DNA of 64,000 nucleotides, taken from assembly GCA_022410635.1 (NCBI GenBank), contig JAJVDF010001195.1, forward strand, positions 203,291 through 267,290, in the 5' to 3' direction. How positions within the stretch are numbered: the stretch's first letter is position 1; each line of letters starts with the position of its first letter. The notes under the pieces are model-generated. The model had not been told where the DNA came from. It worked only from the letters and a program-made list of their open reading frames with translations, and did not search any database. Source of the stretch: Tretioscincus oriximinensis. Lineage: Eukaryota; Chordata; Lepidosauria; Squamata; Gymnophthalmidae. The translations under genes were made by a program, and so were the position numbers. Below are positions 34,301-39,753 of the stretch, piece by piece.

Positions 34301-34811
34301 CTGCCTCAGCATTTAGAGAGGCTAACCTTCGCTTCCTAGGTTCTGAGATACGAACATCATATTCCTCCTGTTTTACTTCAGGAGAAGCTGTGCACTTCGG
34401 ACCTATAGAATCTTGCTTTCTAGCTCCGGTTCTCTGTTCTGGAAAGCAGGCCATCCTGAAGTCATCCATACAACTGGCAAAGCCTCTTTTCAACCCACTC
34501 TGAGTCTCCTGTGACAGTGAACAAGCTACATCCTCCAGCCTTGTGAGCAGCACTGAACATGTTTTTTTATCCACAGATGAGCTGAGACGTTTCCTCAATG
34601 GATATGTCTTTCTGAGTTCTTGCAAATTCCTGCTTTTATTCAAGCTTGTAAATCTACTCTGGCAGTTTTGCCCGTCAGTGCCATTCCCGTGCTCGCTATC
34701 CTCCGCTTCAGTCCTATCCATTCTCTCACCGTCAATCGGTGACAAAGCTTGGCCAGCAGAACCAGCTGAGTGTTTCAGAAGTAAGAGCTGTTTCTTCCGG
34801 GCATGCGTCAT
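10136..34811 (-). CDS. BAHD1: BAHD1, bromo-adjacent-homology-domain protein 1 (six coding exons, whole CDS span)
   Basis: BAHD1 is a nuclear chromatin scaffold that promotes heterochromatin formation and gene silencing; its C-terminal BAH domain is known to read H3K27me3. Joining 34811-33197, 19845-19484, 16361-16202, 14036-13960, 11380-11289 and 10325-10136 gives 2496 bp, 831 residues plus TAA. All introns are GT-AG and every junction keeps frame. Recognisable blocks in order are: an N-terminal MTHARKK, YPLRKR near residue 70, [12 protein letters not shown] near 159-170, [14 protein letters not shown] near 263-276, a Pro-rich segment with MGGQ and PGRPGE-type motifs, [18 protein letters not shown] in exon 3, and a BAH domain from about residue 650 to the end, closing with [17 protein letters not shown]. 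Human BAHD1 is about 780 residues (recalled), so this copy is slightly longer, mainly in the exon-2 linkers. One N at 34138 leaves one codon unknown. Expected neighbours IVD and CHST14 were not seen. Confidence 0.95.
10419..10660 (+). mobile_element. LINE 3' end or SINE tail (BovB/L2-like), in BAHD1 intron
   Basis: CCCCCCAGTCTATGGAATAG opens it; GGCCGCCCTGAGACCTTTGG, GTATAGGGCNGGGTATAAAT and an (AAAT)n tail close it. The same terminus is shared with the Sauria-type SINEs in this window and with fragments at 18150, 27690, 35200 and 55415. The LINE family is uncertain. Confidence 0.65.
10661..10939. other. Intron 6 of BAHD1, unique part
   Basis: AT-rich intronic sequence without a recognised element. 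Confidence 0.4.
10940..11235 (+). mobile_element. CR1-group LINE fragment in BAHD1 intron
   Basis: Diverged RT C-terminus: a GGACCTGACAGAAGTTTATA segment (GDLTEVYKI) followed by an AAATCATACGTAGGGTGG stretch, as in the better copies at 25202-25828 and 50775-51702. No intact frame. Confidence 0.6.
11289..11380 (-). CDS. BAHD1: BAHD1 coding exon 6 (BAH domain)
   Basis: This 92 bp exon lies between acceptor TTTTGCAG and donor GCAG/GTAGGT. It encodes [20 protein letters not shown] followed by [10 protein letters not shown], typical of the second half of a BAH domain (NEVFASRH-like and CYVL motifs). A degenerate CR1 fragment lies within about 60 bp of its 3' splice side on the genome, at 10940-11235, and does not disturb the donor. 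Confidence 0.93.
11510..11780 (-). mobile_element. Sauria-type SINE, near full length
   Basis: On the minus strand it begins GAGAGCCAGTTTGGTGTAGT with tRNA-derived A and B boxes (GTGATTAGAGTGTGG and GGTTCGATTCCCC). It continues through ACAAGGTGTCTGTTGTGGAG and ends in CTAAGACCTTCGGGTATAGG plus an (AAATA)n tail on the left. Inserted in BAHD1 intron 5. Confidence 0.85.
11781..12285. other. BAHD1 intron 5, AT-rich, nothing recognised
   Basis: Very AT-rich, with short chance frames only. Confidence 0.4.
12288..12925 (-). mobile_element. CR1-group LINE, 3' end
   Basis: The 3' tail lies on the left (CATAAGAACATAAAAACATA). Moving right come the GAGCCCTGCTAAATCGAGCC segment, the ACTCTCTGCAAATGGTATTTC segment and RT C-terminal code ([20 protein letters not shown], then RLGLFSLE). 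Frameshifted and 5' truncated near 12925. Confidence 0.85.
12926..13959. other. BAHD1 intron 5, mostly unique; hairpin at 13059-13111
   Basis: Holds an imperfect inverted repeat with arms CCAAACTGTGCTGA (13059-13072) and TCAGCACAGTTTGG (13098-13111). The rest is AT-rich without a recognised element. Confidence 0.5.
13960..14036 (-). CDS. BAHD1: BAHD1 coding exon 5 (BAH domain, central)
   Basis: This 77 bp exon is too short to stand out as an open frame and was found by its position and family match. It encodes [19 protein letters not shown], then NPSMHQ, between acceptor TTCTAG and donor CAG/GTAAGC. It carries the WYYRPE signature of BAH domains. The exon uses a split Gly codon from exon 4 and ends in phase 0. 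Confidence 0.93.
14037..16201. other. BAHD1 intron 4, no recognised element apart from simple repeats
   Basis: Contains TATTTATTTTATATATTTAT at about 15240-15265 and a GAT/GAA/GAG trinucleotide run at 15893-15935. No LINE or SINE was recognised. Confidence 0.45.
16202..16361 (-). CDS. BAHD1: BAHD1 coding exon 4 (BAH domain, N-terminal half)
   Basis: The acceptor ATTTGCAG and the donor CAG/GTACAG bound a 160 bp exon (residues 660-712 plus one base). It encodes [14 protein letters not shown], then the BAH core with [15 protein letters not shown] and [13 protein letters not shown]. The aromatic and hydrophobic strand residues of the domain are intact. The donor (GTACAG) is the weakest in the gene but still a GT donor with a preceding CAG. 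Confidence 0.95.
16362..18149. other. BAHD1 intron 3, 3' part, nothing recognised
   Basis: Unique AT-rich intronic sequence; open frames up to about 77 codons show no family resemblance. Confidence 0.4.
18150..18405 (+). mobile_element. Diverged LINE 3' end (BovB/L2-like tail)
   Basis: A CACTTTGGAACGAACTCCC segment opens it and CCTTATCCTGAGATTTTCG, TAGAGTGGAATATAAATAT closes it. This parallels the 10419-10660 terminus at lower identity. Confidence 0.5.
18475..18755 (-). mobile_element. Sauria-related SINE with CTT tail
   Basis: Plus-strand reading starts AAGAAGAACTGGGTTCTTAT and CCGCTTTTCTCACCTTTCAA (the inverted 3' end), passes TTGCAATTTCTTGCAATTC, and ends with the inverted tRNA-like head (GGCTTCGAAACCCAATCTCC, then GAGAGACGGATTCCTTAGCG). 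Same subfamily as 24925, 28679, 44206 and 55128. Confidence 0.8.
18756..19483. other. BAHD1 intron 3, 5' part, nothing recognised
   Basis: Unique sequence with chance open frames only. Confidence 0.4.
19484..19845 (-). CDS. BAHD1: BAHD1 coding exon 3 (Pro-rich linker and start of the BAH region)
   Basis: The acceptor CTTGCAG precedes 19845 and the donor GTG/GTAAGT ends the exon at 19484. The 362 bp complete a split codon and encode residues 539-659 in phase. The key match is [18 protein letters not shown], then [16 protein letters not shown] sequence, then TNGWIPIG and SEKAVYV, which introduce the BAH domain. The Arg-rich run that is long in the mammalian protein is reduced to RINRRRA here. 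The open frame continues into the intron past 19484, and that extension is not coding. Confidence 0.95.
20285..20580 (+). mobile_element. CR1-group LINE, 3' terminal fragment
   Basis: Begins in the sequence for the final codons (ACAGGTTCATGGACACCAAG, RFMDTK) and runs through GGAGCAACAGGCAGAATTCC and a GCAGGGCTCCTCTTATG end. The sequence just upstream (20130-20280) resembles another dispersed repeat, but too weakly to classify. Confidence 0.8.
20581..21194. other. BAHD1 intron 2, nothing recognised
   Basis: Unique AT-rich intronic sequence. Confidence 0.4.
21195..21350 (+). repeat. LINE/SINE tail with long (AAAT)n microsatellite
   Basis: GAGTATAGGGTGGGATAATA leads into about 90 bp of AAAT/AAATA repeats with interruptions. 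It is the degraded tail of a Sauria-type SINE or BovB/L2-like LINE. Confidence 0.7.
21351..21725. promoter_or_regulatory. Candidate conserved non-coding element in BAHD1 intron 2
   Basis: Repeat-free sequence of higher complexity and GC than its surroundings, with homeodomain-like TTTAATTACTTGG near 21700 and CAATTA-type sites. No open frame. It is called only from texture and position; conservation could not be tested. Confidence 0.2.
21726..22429. other. BAHD1 intron 2, nothing recognised
   Basis: Unique sequence; the G-rich end at 22330-22440 grades into the CR1 copy that follows. Confidence 0.4.
22430..23080 (+). mobile_element. CR1-group LINE, RT C-terminus and 3'UTR
   Basis: Encodes [15 protein letters not shown], then after a frameshift [23 protein letters not shown] and [16 protein letters not shown]. 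The 3'UTR ends GCAGGGCTCCTCCTAAGTTC. Part of the 3' coding end (the LWNLLP block) is deleted relative to 25202-25828. Confidence 0.85.
23081..24924. other. BAHD1 intron 2, mostly unique; (AAAC)n at 24563-24590
   Basis: No coding or repeat family recognised apart from a short CAAA/AAAC run. Open frames up to 95 codons show no resemblance to known proteins. Confidence 0.4.
24925..25201 (-). mobile_element. Sauria-related SINE with CTT tail, 3' part (split)
   Basis: AGAAGAAGAAGAACTGGGTT and ACCCCGCTTTTCTCACCTTT mark the inverted 3' end; GGCTTCGAAACCTGATCTCC and CAGATGAGAGA mark the inverted internal promoter. It stops abruptly at 25201, where a CR1 copy starts, and resumes at 25829. Confidence 0.85.
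25202..25828 (+). mobile_element. CR1-group LINE inserted in a SINE
   Basis: The best-preserved CR1 3' end in the window. It encodes 131 codons without a stop: [45 protein letters not shown] and [10 protein letters not shown] 3'UTR (GGAGCAACAGGCAGGACTTT, GACTCGATGGGCTGTGGCC) ends in CTTATGTTCTTATG. 5' truncation places its first base at a CACCACATCACAAGAGGG segment. Non-autonomous remnant, not a host gene. Confidence 0.9.
25829..25862 (-). mobile_element. Head of the split SINE
   Basis: Plus-strand TTCCTTAACGACTGAGCTAT then CTGTGCCTGCTCC is the inverted tRNA-like 5' end matching 55362-55392. It continues the SINE interrupted at 25201. Confidence 0.8.
25863..26815. other. BAHD1 intron 2, nothing recognised
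   Basis: Unique sequence; short (TG)n at 26720-26732. Confidence 0.4.
26816..26970. promoter_or_regulatory. Second candidate conserved non-coding element
   Basis: A short, repeat-free, higher-complexity stretch with CACCGTCATTAGTCATCATT and ATCACATTAATTCATGTAC, resembling clusters of homeodomain and bZIP-like sites. Texture only; conservation was not tested. Confidence 0.18.
27515..27645. repeat. Single arm of the Penelope-LTR-like fold-back repeat
   Basis: CTGAAGAAGTAGACGTGTCT then AAGCTTATGCCACCCACTTT and TTAGTCTCAAAGTGCTACTA, ending CTAACACGGCTATTTCTCTG. It matches one arm of 42518-42717. It is the only copy here with the hammerhead-like string on the plus strand (27517-27551), with the GAAA decayed to AAAA. 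Confidence 0.75.
27685..27955 (+). mobile_element. LINE 3' end (BovB/L2-like tail)
   Basis: GGCAGCCCCCAGAATATGGA opens it; GCTCTGAGATCTTTGGGTAT and an (AAAT)n tail close it. Same terminus family as 10419-10660. Confidence 0.65.
28073..28095 (-). repeat. Isolated CR1 3' tail motif
   Basis: CATAAGAACATAAGAACATA is the inverted CR1 terminal repeat without any recognisable CR1 body. It is either a very short truncation or a tail repeat at a degraded copy. Confidence 0.5.
28570..28678 (+). mobile_element. CR1-group LINE fragment, upstream part of a split copy
   Basis: A GTAACCAACTTGGATGGCTT segment and AGGATCAGACAAATTCCTG correspond to the [14 protein letters not shown] end of CR1 RT. It is interrupted by a SINE at 28679 and continues at 28936. 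Confidence 0.65.
28679..28935 (+). mobile_element. Sauria-related SINE inserted in CR1
   Basis: A TTGCTAAGAAGACGATCTTCC-like head, CCTTCCACTAGGCTGCAGCT and TAGCCAACTCAGCTATTTG body, and AGCTGCTCTGGAAAAATGCG, GGGTATAAAAATTCACTACT then CCTCCTC as a degraded pyrimidine tail. The only plus-strand copy of this subfamily in the window. Confidence 0.7.
28936..29020 (+). mobile_element. CR1 3' terminus, downstream part of the split copy
   Basis: GGTGGGCTATTGTGTAAGAC, GGATGGTAGACTTAGG and an ATCCTCTTATGTTCG end match the terminal segment of CR1 3'UTRs elsewhere in the window. Confidence 0.7.
29095..29155 (+). repeat. (AAAT)n/(GAAT)n tail
   Basis: AAGAATAGGGTGGGAAATAA followed by AAAT and GAAT repeats, the tail of a degraded SINE or LINE end. 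Confidence 0.65.
29156..31740. other. BAHD1 intron 2, nothing recognised
   Basis: About 2.6 kb of AT-rich intronic sequence with a short CT-rich run at 29708-29725. No coding or repeat family recognised. Confidence 0.4.
31742..31940 (-). mobile_element. CR1-group LINE, 3' terminal fragment
   Basis: CATAAGAACATAAGTGGAGC, CCCAGCATTCTGTCCCACAC and AATGGTATTTCAGGAATATT are the inverted 3'UTR. No coding part remains. Confidence 0.8.
31941..33196. other. BAHD1 intron 2 next to the large exon, nothing recognised
   Basis: Contains unusually long overlapping open frames (168 codons on the minus strand at 32605-32099, 118 on the plus strand). They have no family resemblance, and I read them as chance frames. 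Confidence 0.4.
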
Positions 34812-34828
34812 AGGATCAATGTCCGCGC
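33197..34828 (-). CDS. BAHD1: BAHD1 first coding exon (large exon; ATG at 34811)
   Basis: The acceptor is a pyrimidine tract ending TTCTCAG at 34829-34830, followed by 17 bases of 5'UTR and then ATG at 34811-34809 (MTHARKK). An upstream in-frame ATG would lie in intron sequence, so the MTHARKK start is chosen. The exon encodes residues 1-538 plus one base and ends GCAG/GTAAGT at 33197. It carries the disordered basic, Ser- and Pro-rich N-terminal half: YPLRKR, two KRLASLNA motifs, a Lys-rich segment near 300-325 with WAKANGKN, and a Pro-rich stretch ending in YPYKMPFAA. Long plus-strand open frames across this exon are antisense shadows. Confidence 0.95.
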
Positions 34829-35194
34829 CTGAGAACAAAGAAGAAAACATCTTAATGCCACTGGTAGAAAGAGGTTTCTCTAAAAAAATACCAAGGGGTG
34901 ACTGGAAAGGGTCTCAGAAACTTTTCGCACTGTACAAGCTCTGGATACATTTTGGATGAGATAGTCATTTTTTCAGTCAAAACAGGATTCCATGTACATT
35001 AAGATGTGGTGGTATAGCATTTCAAATCACGAAGTTTGATNATTATAGACAAGGTTAAAGGACCACCTTTTCATCTGGATGAATGCTAAGAAGGTCAGAA
35101 AAGTGAAGAACATGTTATAGTATTCTATACTACTGCCACTTCTTCAGTTGTTTACAATTAGAATTATTCCCTTCCAAGACTCCACATAACCATA
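34829..35194. other. Intron 1 or 5' flank of BAHD1, proximal
   Basis: Begins at the acceptor of the first coding exon; no CpG island, TATA-like promoter or upstream exon is visible. Confidence 0.4.
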
Positions 35195-35355
35195 TCACCA
35201 TCTTTATGCGCATTCAGAAAACTCTCTACTTTGGCTGAAAAAACTGCTGTCCCTAGATGTGGCTGTTCTAACATGTTATTTGGGTTTTATTGTTAACTGC
35301 CTTGAGATCTGCAGATATAGGGTGGTGCAGAAATGTAAATAAATAAATAACCAAA
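35195..35355 (+). mobile_element. LINE 3' end (BovB/L2-like tail)
   Basis: GCGCATTCAGAAAACTCTCT, TTAACTGCCTTGAGATCTGC and ATATAGGGTGGTGCAGAAAT with an (AAAT)n tail; parallels 27685-27955. Confidence 0.6.
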
Positions 35356-36840
35356 AAAGCCATTTTTAAAAGAAAATCCACACTTTAGAATATTTTTTAT
35401 GTCATACCATACATATATTGCCTCCTTTTATGTCAGAGGTTAATAACAAAATGTCTCATCACAGAAGCAGCTATTCCATAACATTCTCCTTTTAAAAATT
35501 AATCTAATCTTTGGGAATTGGGATCCTGGAATGATGTCATTACAATTCATGTTTAATAAATGCTGTTAAAAAGCTCGAAAATGAGTCCCTTATGTACAAA
35601 AAGCATGAAGAGGAATAAACAAATGGTGATACTGGCTGAAGAATGAGCGATATAAACTCAAATTGAAACCTACTTGTGATGGGTCAGAAAAACAGTAATG
35701 AAAGAGGATACGAAGCAATAAAATCATCCTGTGCAGAGAAACCTTTTGGACTCCAAAACTGTACCATGATTAGTTTGGCCAGTTATATAGACTACTTGTG
35801 ACTTAGGTTGTATCCAAACTTTGGATTATTTATTTCAATATATTTCAATATTCTGGAATAAAGCTTGGATTTTCCAAAATAGACAAATAATGTAGAAAAA
35901 GTAAGCAATTTTTTAATGCAAGCCTGTGAAGTCAGGACCTAAGTAGGTGAGAGTTATACATACATTTTCAACTTAAAGAACAAGACATATGGATATTCTT
36001 TAGGAAGATTGCATTAGGGAGCTTGGCAGCATTCAACCAACNATGTGTTATTCTGCTCTGGCAGCAAATAGCCTTTCCCCCTAATATGAAAAGGGGTTCC
36101 TCATATGCTCACTTACTGTTATCTTTTGCTTTAAGATAGTAGCAGTTCAAAGGCTGAGATTGATAATAGATTTTGTATGCCAATAATTAAGCAAGAAAAG
36201 TAAAATAGATGTCAATATGTTTACCAGTCTAGCAACTTTTTGTTTTTATAAGGAAAATATATCAACATCACACACCCTTTCCTCCTCCACTATGCAAGTC
36301 CCAATTAATGATCTTACTTAAATAGAAATAGGAGTGATCCTTAATCTACATCCCATGGGCAATTTAACCCTCAGCCACCCAACTGAAATATACGTATATT
36401 TATCTAGTGAAAATTGCATCAGTCCACGGGTCTTTCTACCTGTTCTAAAGAACTAAGTACAGAATCCAAACTANTGTTATTACTTCAGTGAATGGAAAAC
36501 TTCCAACTACTACTGTAATCCTTACCTAGGAAAGGAAGAAAAGCCTCAGTCTCTTGGGAACAAATACAAACTGGCTGAAACCATACCATATTTAGATGAC
36601 TCTGAGTCACCTGCAACTAAAGCAATCTCTTCCTTTCCCTTCCATCCCTTACTGCAGAATGTGGAACAATTTCTAGGATTAAACAAGCGGTACAGTTTCT
36701 GCATATATCAACGCTAGGTTGTCTTTTTATTTTAACATGAAAAACTAAATGTAAAGTGGACTTCTTAGGAACCAATAAGATTTACATATCTTGGGCATTT
36801 GATAAAAAATCCCTCAATTATCATAATACGTCATCAATAA
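35356..36840. other. Intron 1 or flank, nothing recognised
   Basis: AT-rich, no recognised element. Confidence 0.4.
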
Positions 36841-36841
36841 T

Positions 36842-37345
36842 ATAATAAGAACATAAGAAGAGCCATATTGGATCAGGCCTCAGTCCATCTAGTCCAGCAT
36901 TCTGTGTCACACAGAGGCCCACCAGATGCACCTGGATAGTCTGAACAGAGGAAAGCAAAATATGCACCTGTTCATGACTCCCTGCAAATGGTATCTCAGG
37001 AGTCCTGCCTGCTGCTCCATCCCAGAGGCAGCATCCAAACATCCATCCTAGTACCCATTCATACCCTTGGTGTCCATAAATCTGTCTAGTCCTCTCTTGA
37101 AACTATCCAAGCTGGTAGCTAACACTACCTCTTCAGGAAGTAAATTCCACAGGCCAATGACCCTCTGGGTGAAAAAATACTTTCCTTTGCCTGTTCTCAC
37201 TTTTCTACCCAACAGTTTTAAGGAGTGCCCTCTGGCCCTAGTGTTGTGTGATAGAGAAAATATTTTTTCTCTATTCACCCTATCCATCCCATGCATGATT
37301 TTGTACACTTCAATCAGATCACCGCTCAAACATCAACTTTCGAGG
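36842..37345 (-). mobile_element. CR1-group LINE, 3' end
   Basis: The 3' tail lies on the left (AAGAACATAAGAAGAGCCAT). The 3'UTR leads into the coding end ([39 protein letters not shown]), 93 codons open on the minus strand, truncated near 37345. Confidence 0.9.
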
Positions 37346-37649
37346 CTGAAGTGCAAAACATTTCAAATATTGTGCCAAGNTTTTTATACCTCAGGAGCAT
37401 ATGACTGAAGGGAGATGATTATTCTTTTTAAAAAGACATAATAAGCTGGACTGAACAAAAAGTATCAGTTCTGTTTTTACAAAAGCTTTTTTGATATTAT
37501 AGTGAACTTTAATAATGAGCACATTAAAATTCTATGCACACTTGTTCACTGTAGACACAATCAAAGTGTACATTGCTGCTGAAAGAAACTGGAAGCAGTT
37601 TAGGTGAAGACTGATCTTAATAAAAGTATTTGTAGGAAGGAAAAATATA

Positions 37650-37723
37650 CTGCTCAAAACAATTAAGGGAACACTTTAACATAACAGTGTATGTTAAAGT
37701 GTTCCCTTAACTGTTTTGAGCAG
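37650..37723. mobile_element. 74 bp Tc1/mariner-like palindromic MITE with TA target duplication
   Basis: Two 34 bp inverted arms (left starts CTGCTCAAAACAATTAAGGG, right ends CTGTTTTGAGCAG) differ at one position and are separated by 6 bp. TA flanks both sides (37648-37649 and 37724-37725), as expected for Tc1/mariner. There is no room for a transposase. Confidence 0.85.
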
Positions 37724-37725
37724 TA

Positions 37726-39660
37726 TGGCTATTCACAATACTAAGGTTTCAGTTTAAATACTTTCCAAAATATTGTAGAAACAATGCCAATTTGTCTTAA
37801 TGAATGTTCTGGCCCAAAACATGCAGAAACCATGATTTTGGCAAGGAGTGTCAAAAGCTACTCTCAGATTTCCAAATCTCTACAGGACAAAATGATTTGG
37901 TCAACAATGGGGATAAATACTGGTTTATATATNTCAATATAGCTTTAATACAGTTTAATACAGCTGTGGTTGAATTCCGCTATCTTTTAATTTATTTTGA
38001 TATTATACTCAATTGTGTTAATTTCACCACCATACATGAATACTGCCAAAAATTGAGCTATATGTCATAAGAAAAAAGTTAAACTGTTTCCCATCACGTG
38101 GAGTATTACAATGCCCCAATACAATGCAGTCTTGCATGAATGTACAACTCACTGAAAACAGCAAGACTAACTTTTCAGAAAACATGTGGCTATGGACAGG
38201 GCACACATCTCTGGACTACAATGCTGAGAAGTAAGACACACCTGACTATACTCTTCATTCCTTAAGAACTGTAATATTTTGGAAGGATGGCTAAATAGAG
38301 TTGTCAATGTCTAAATGAAAACTATCAACTATTATAAATCTACTGTATAAAAAAGACAGTTGCACTTGCTGTAAGTCCTGGACAAGCTGTGACAGGTACT
38401 TTTATAACCAATTTACATATAATTAGCAGAGACATAAGCATGCAGATAAATACAAGCACAGTGAGTAAACCTGTCAGATTAAATCTGGTTAGGGATTTCA
38501 CGTCTGTAAGAGAGATCCTTCCCCAGCATGTGTCAAATTTCTCCTTCTGCCCAATATCAAGTCCTTCAGTTTGTTTGACAGTCTCAATGTACCAAAGAGT
38601 TACAAGCTCAAAAACACTACATTATGGTCTGAGACAAAGGTGAGTGATTTCATTTTGGCAGAATCCCTTCCTCTACTTAAAGCAAATGTTGACTCTGAAC
38701 ACAAATTCAATCTTATTTAGAGACCGTCCAATAAATCCCTATCCATCTTATGTCCTGGAGAACGGGTCAAGGATGGGATGAGCAAGTCCTGGATCTTGAA
38801 TCACAAAATGGAGAACACATTTTTCATTTTGTTACAGCCTAACAGGCAGAAATCTCAGTCTTAATGCACGTCCATTACCTTTAATCAACTGCTTTCTTCA
38901 GTCCATTAAAACAGTACAAGCAGAACAAAAANATTGAATGCTTTTATCCTCATTCCCCCCTACAATCTTATTTTAATTGCATAGGATTCTGATAGAGAAG
39001 AGTATACATAAGGAAGAGTTCTGAAACTAGCTGCTCAGTTTGAGGAACCTGTATCAAGAGAAGTTATTGTAAAAATAAAGGAGTGGTTTGCTGGTAATGT
39101 TTTCTTTAATCCAGAGGTGCTTGCATGTGTGGAGTAAGCAGCTTTTCATTTCCCATTGAAAACCATACTCTGAATCTCTGTGGGTGCCTTGCCCACCCTA
39201 GAATTATACCACTGTCAAACAATCAGACTTCACAGTAAATTACAGGACACGTTAGACTGTTATCAAACCTAGTGTTTGTCTTTGCTGGAATATCTGATTT
39301 CAAGATCATGAGGCAAGCACATTAGAAAGTAGACTACAGCTGCATGTCTACCACTTATAAAAGCCTTATTCCGAAGCCTTGCATCTTTTCCCCTTGATCT
39401 CATGTGGAATTGCATAACTTAAAGCCTTCATAATAATGCATATTTTTACAATATTTTAACGCCAAGTTTTGGTTAAATAGCACTATAACTTGCCAATAAA
39501 GTTAATGCCATATTTTCAATGCCTTTTTAAAAATATCCTGCACTAGCCTCAGAGGTATCAAGGCAGGCTTCAATAAAATATAAAAACAATTAAAACTGAA
39601 CTCACTAAAACAACAAAGACCCAATTNGTTCTGNATTGTATCTCAGAATAAATACCTAAT
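37726..39660. other. Intron 1 or flank, nothing recognised
   Basis: AT-rich sequence without a recognised repeat. Confidence 0.4.
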
Positions 39661-39664
39661 ATCT

Positions 39665-39753
39665 GCATGCTGGTGCAAACTATGGCAGGCCCCACCTGGG
39701 GCTTGCTATAACTTGCACTAGCATGCAGTTGACAAGTCCTATCAACTTGTCAA
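39665..39753. repeat. Two adjacent hairpins
   Basis: GCATGCTGGTGCAAACTATG... pairs with ...ACTTGCACTAGCATGC (arms of about 30 bp, 39665-39694 and 39697-39726, 5 mismatches). It is followed directly by TTGACAAG and CTTGTCAA (39729-39753). Could be a short DNA-element relic. Confidence 0.6.

Noticed and set aside
33302..34959. Plus-strand frames across BAHD1 exon 2
   Set aside because: Antisense shadows of a well-supported exon, with no conserved domain.
37650..37723. miRNA gene
   Set aside because: The perfect palindrome with TA on both sides is better explained as a MITE; no mature-miRNA match recognised.
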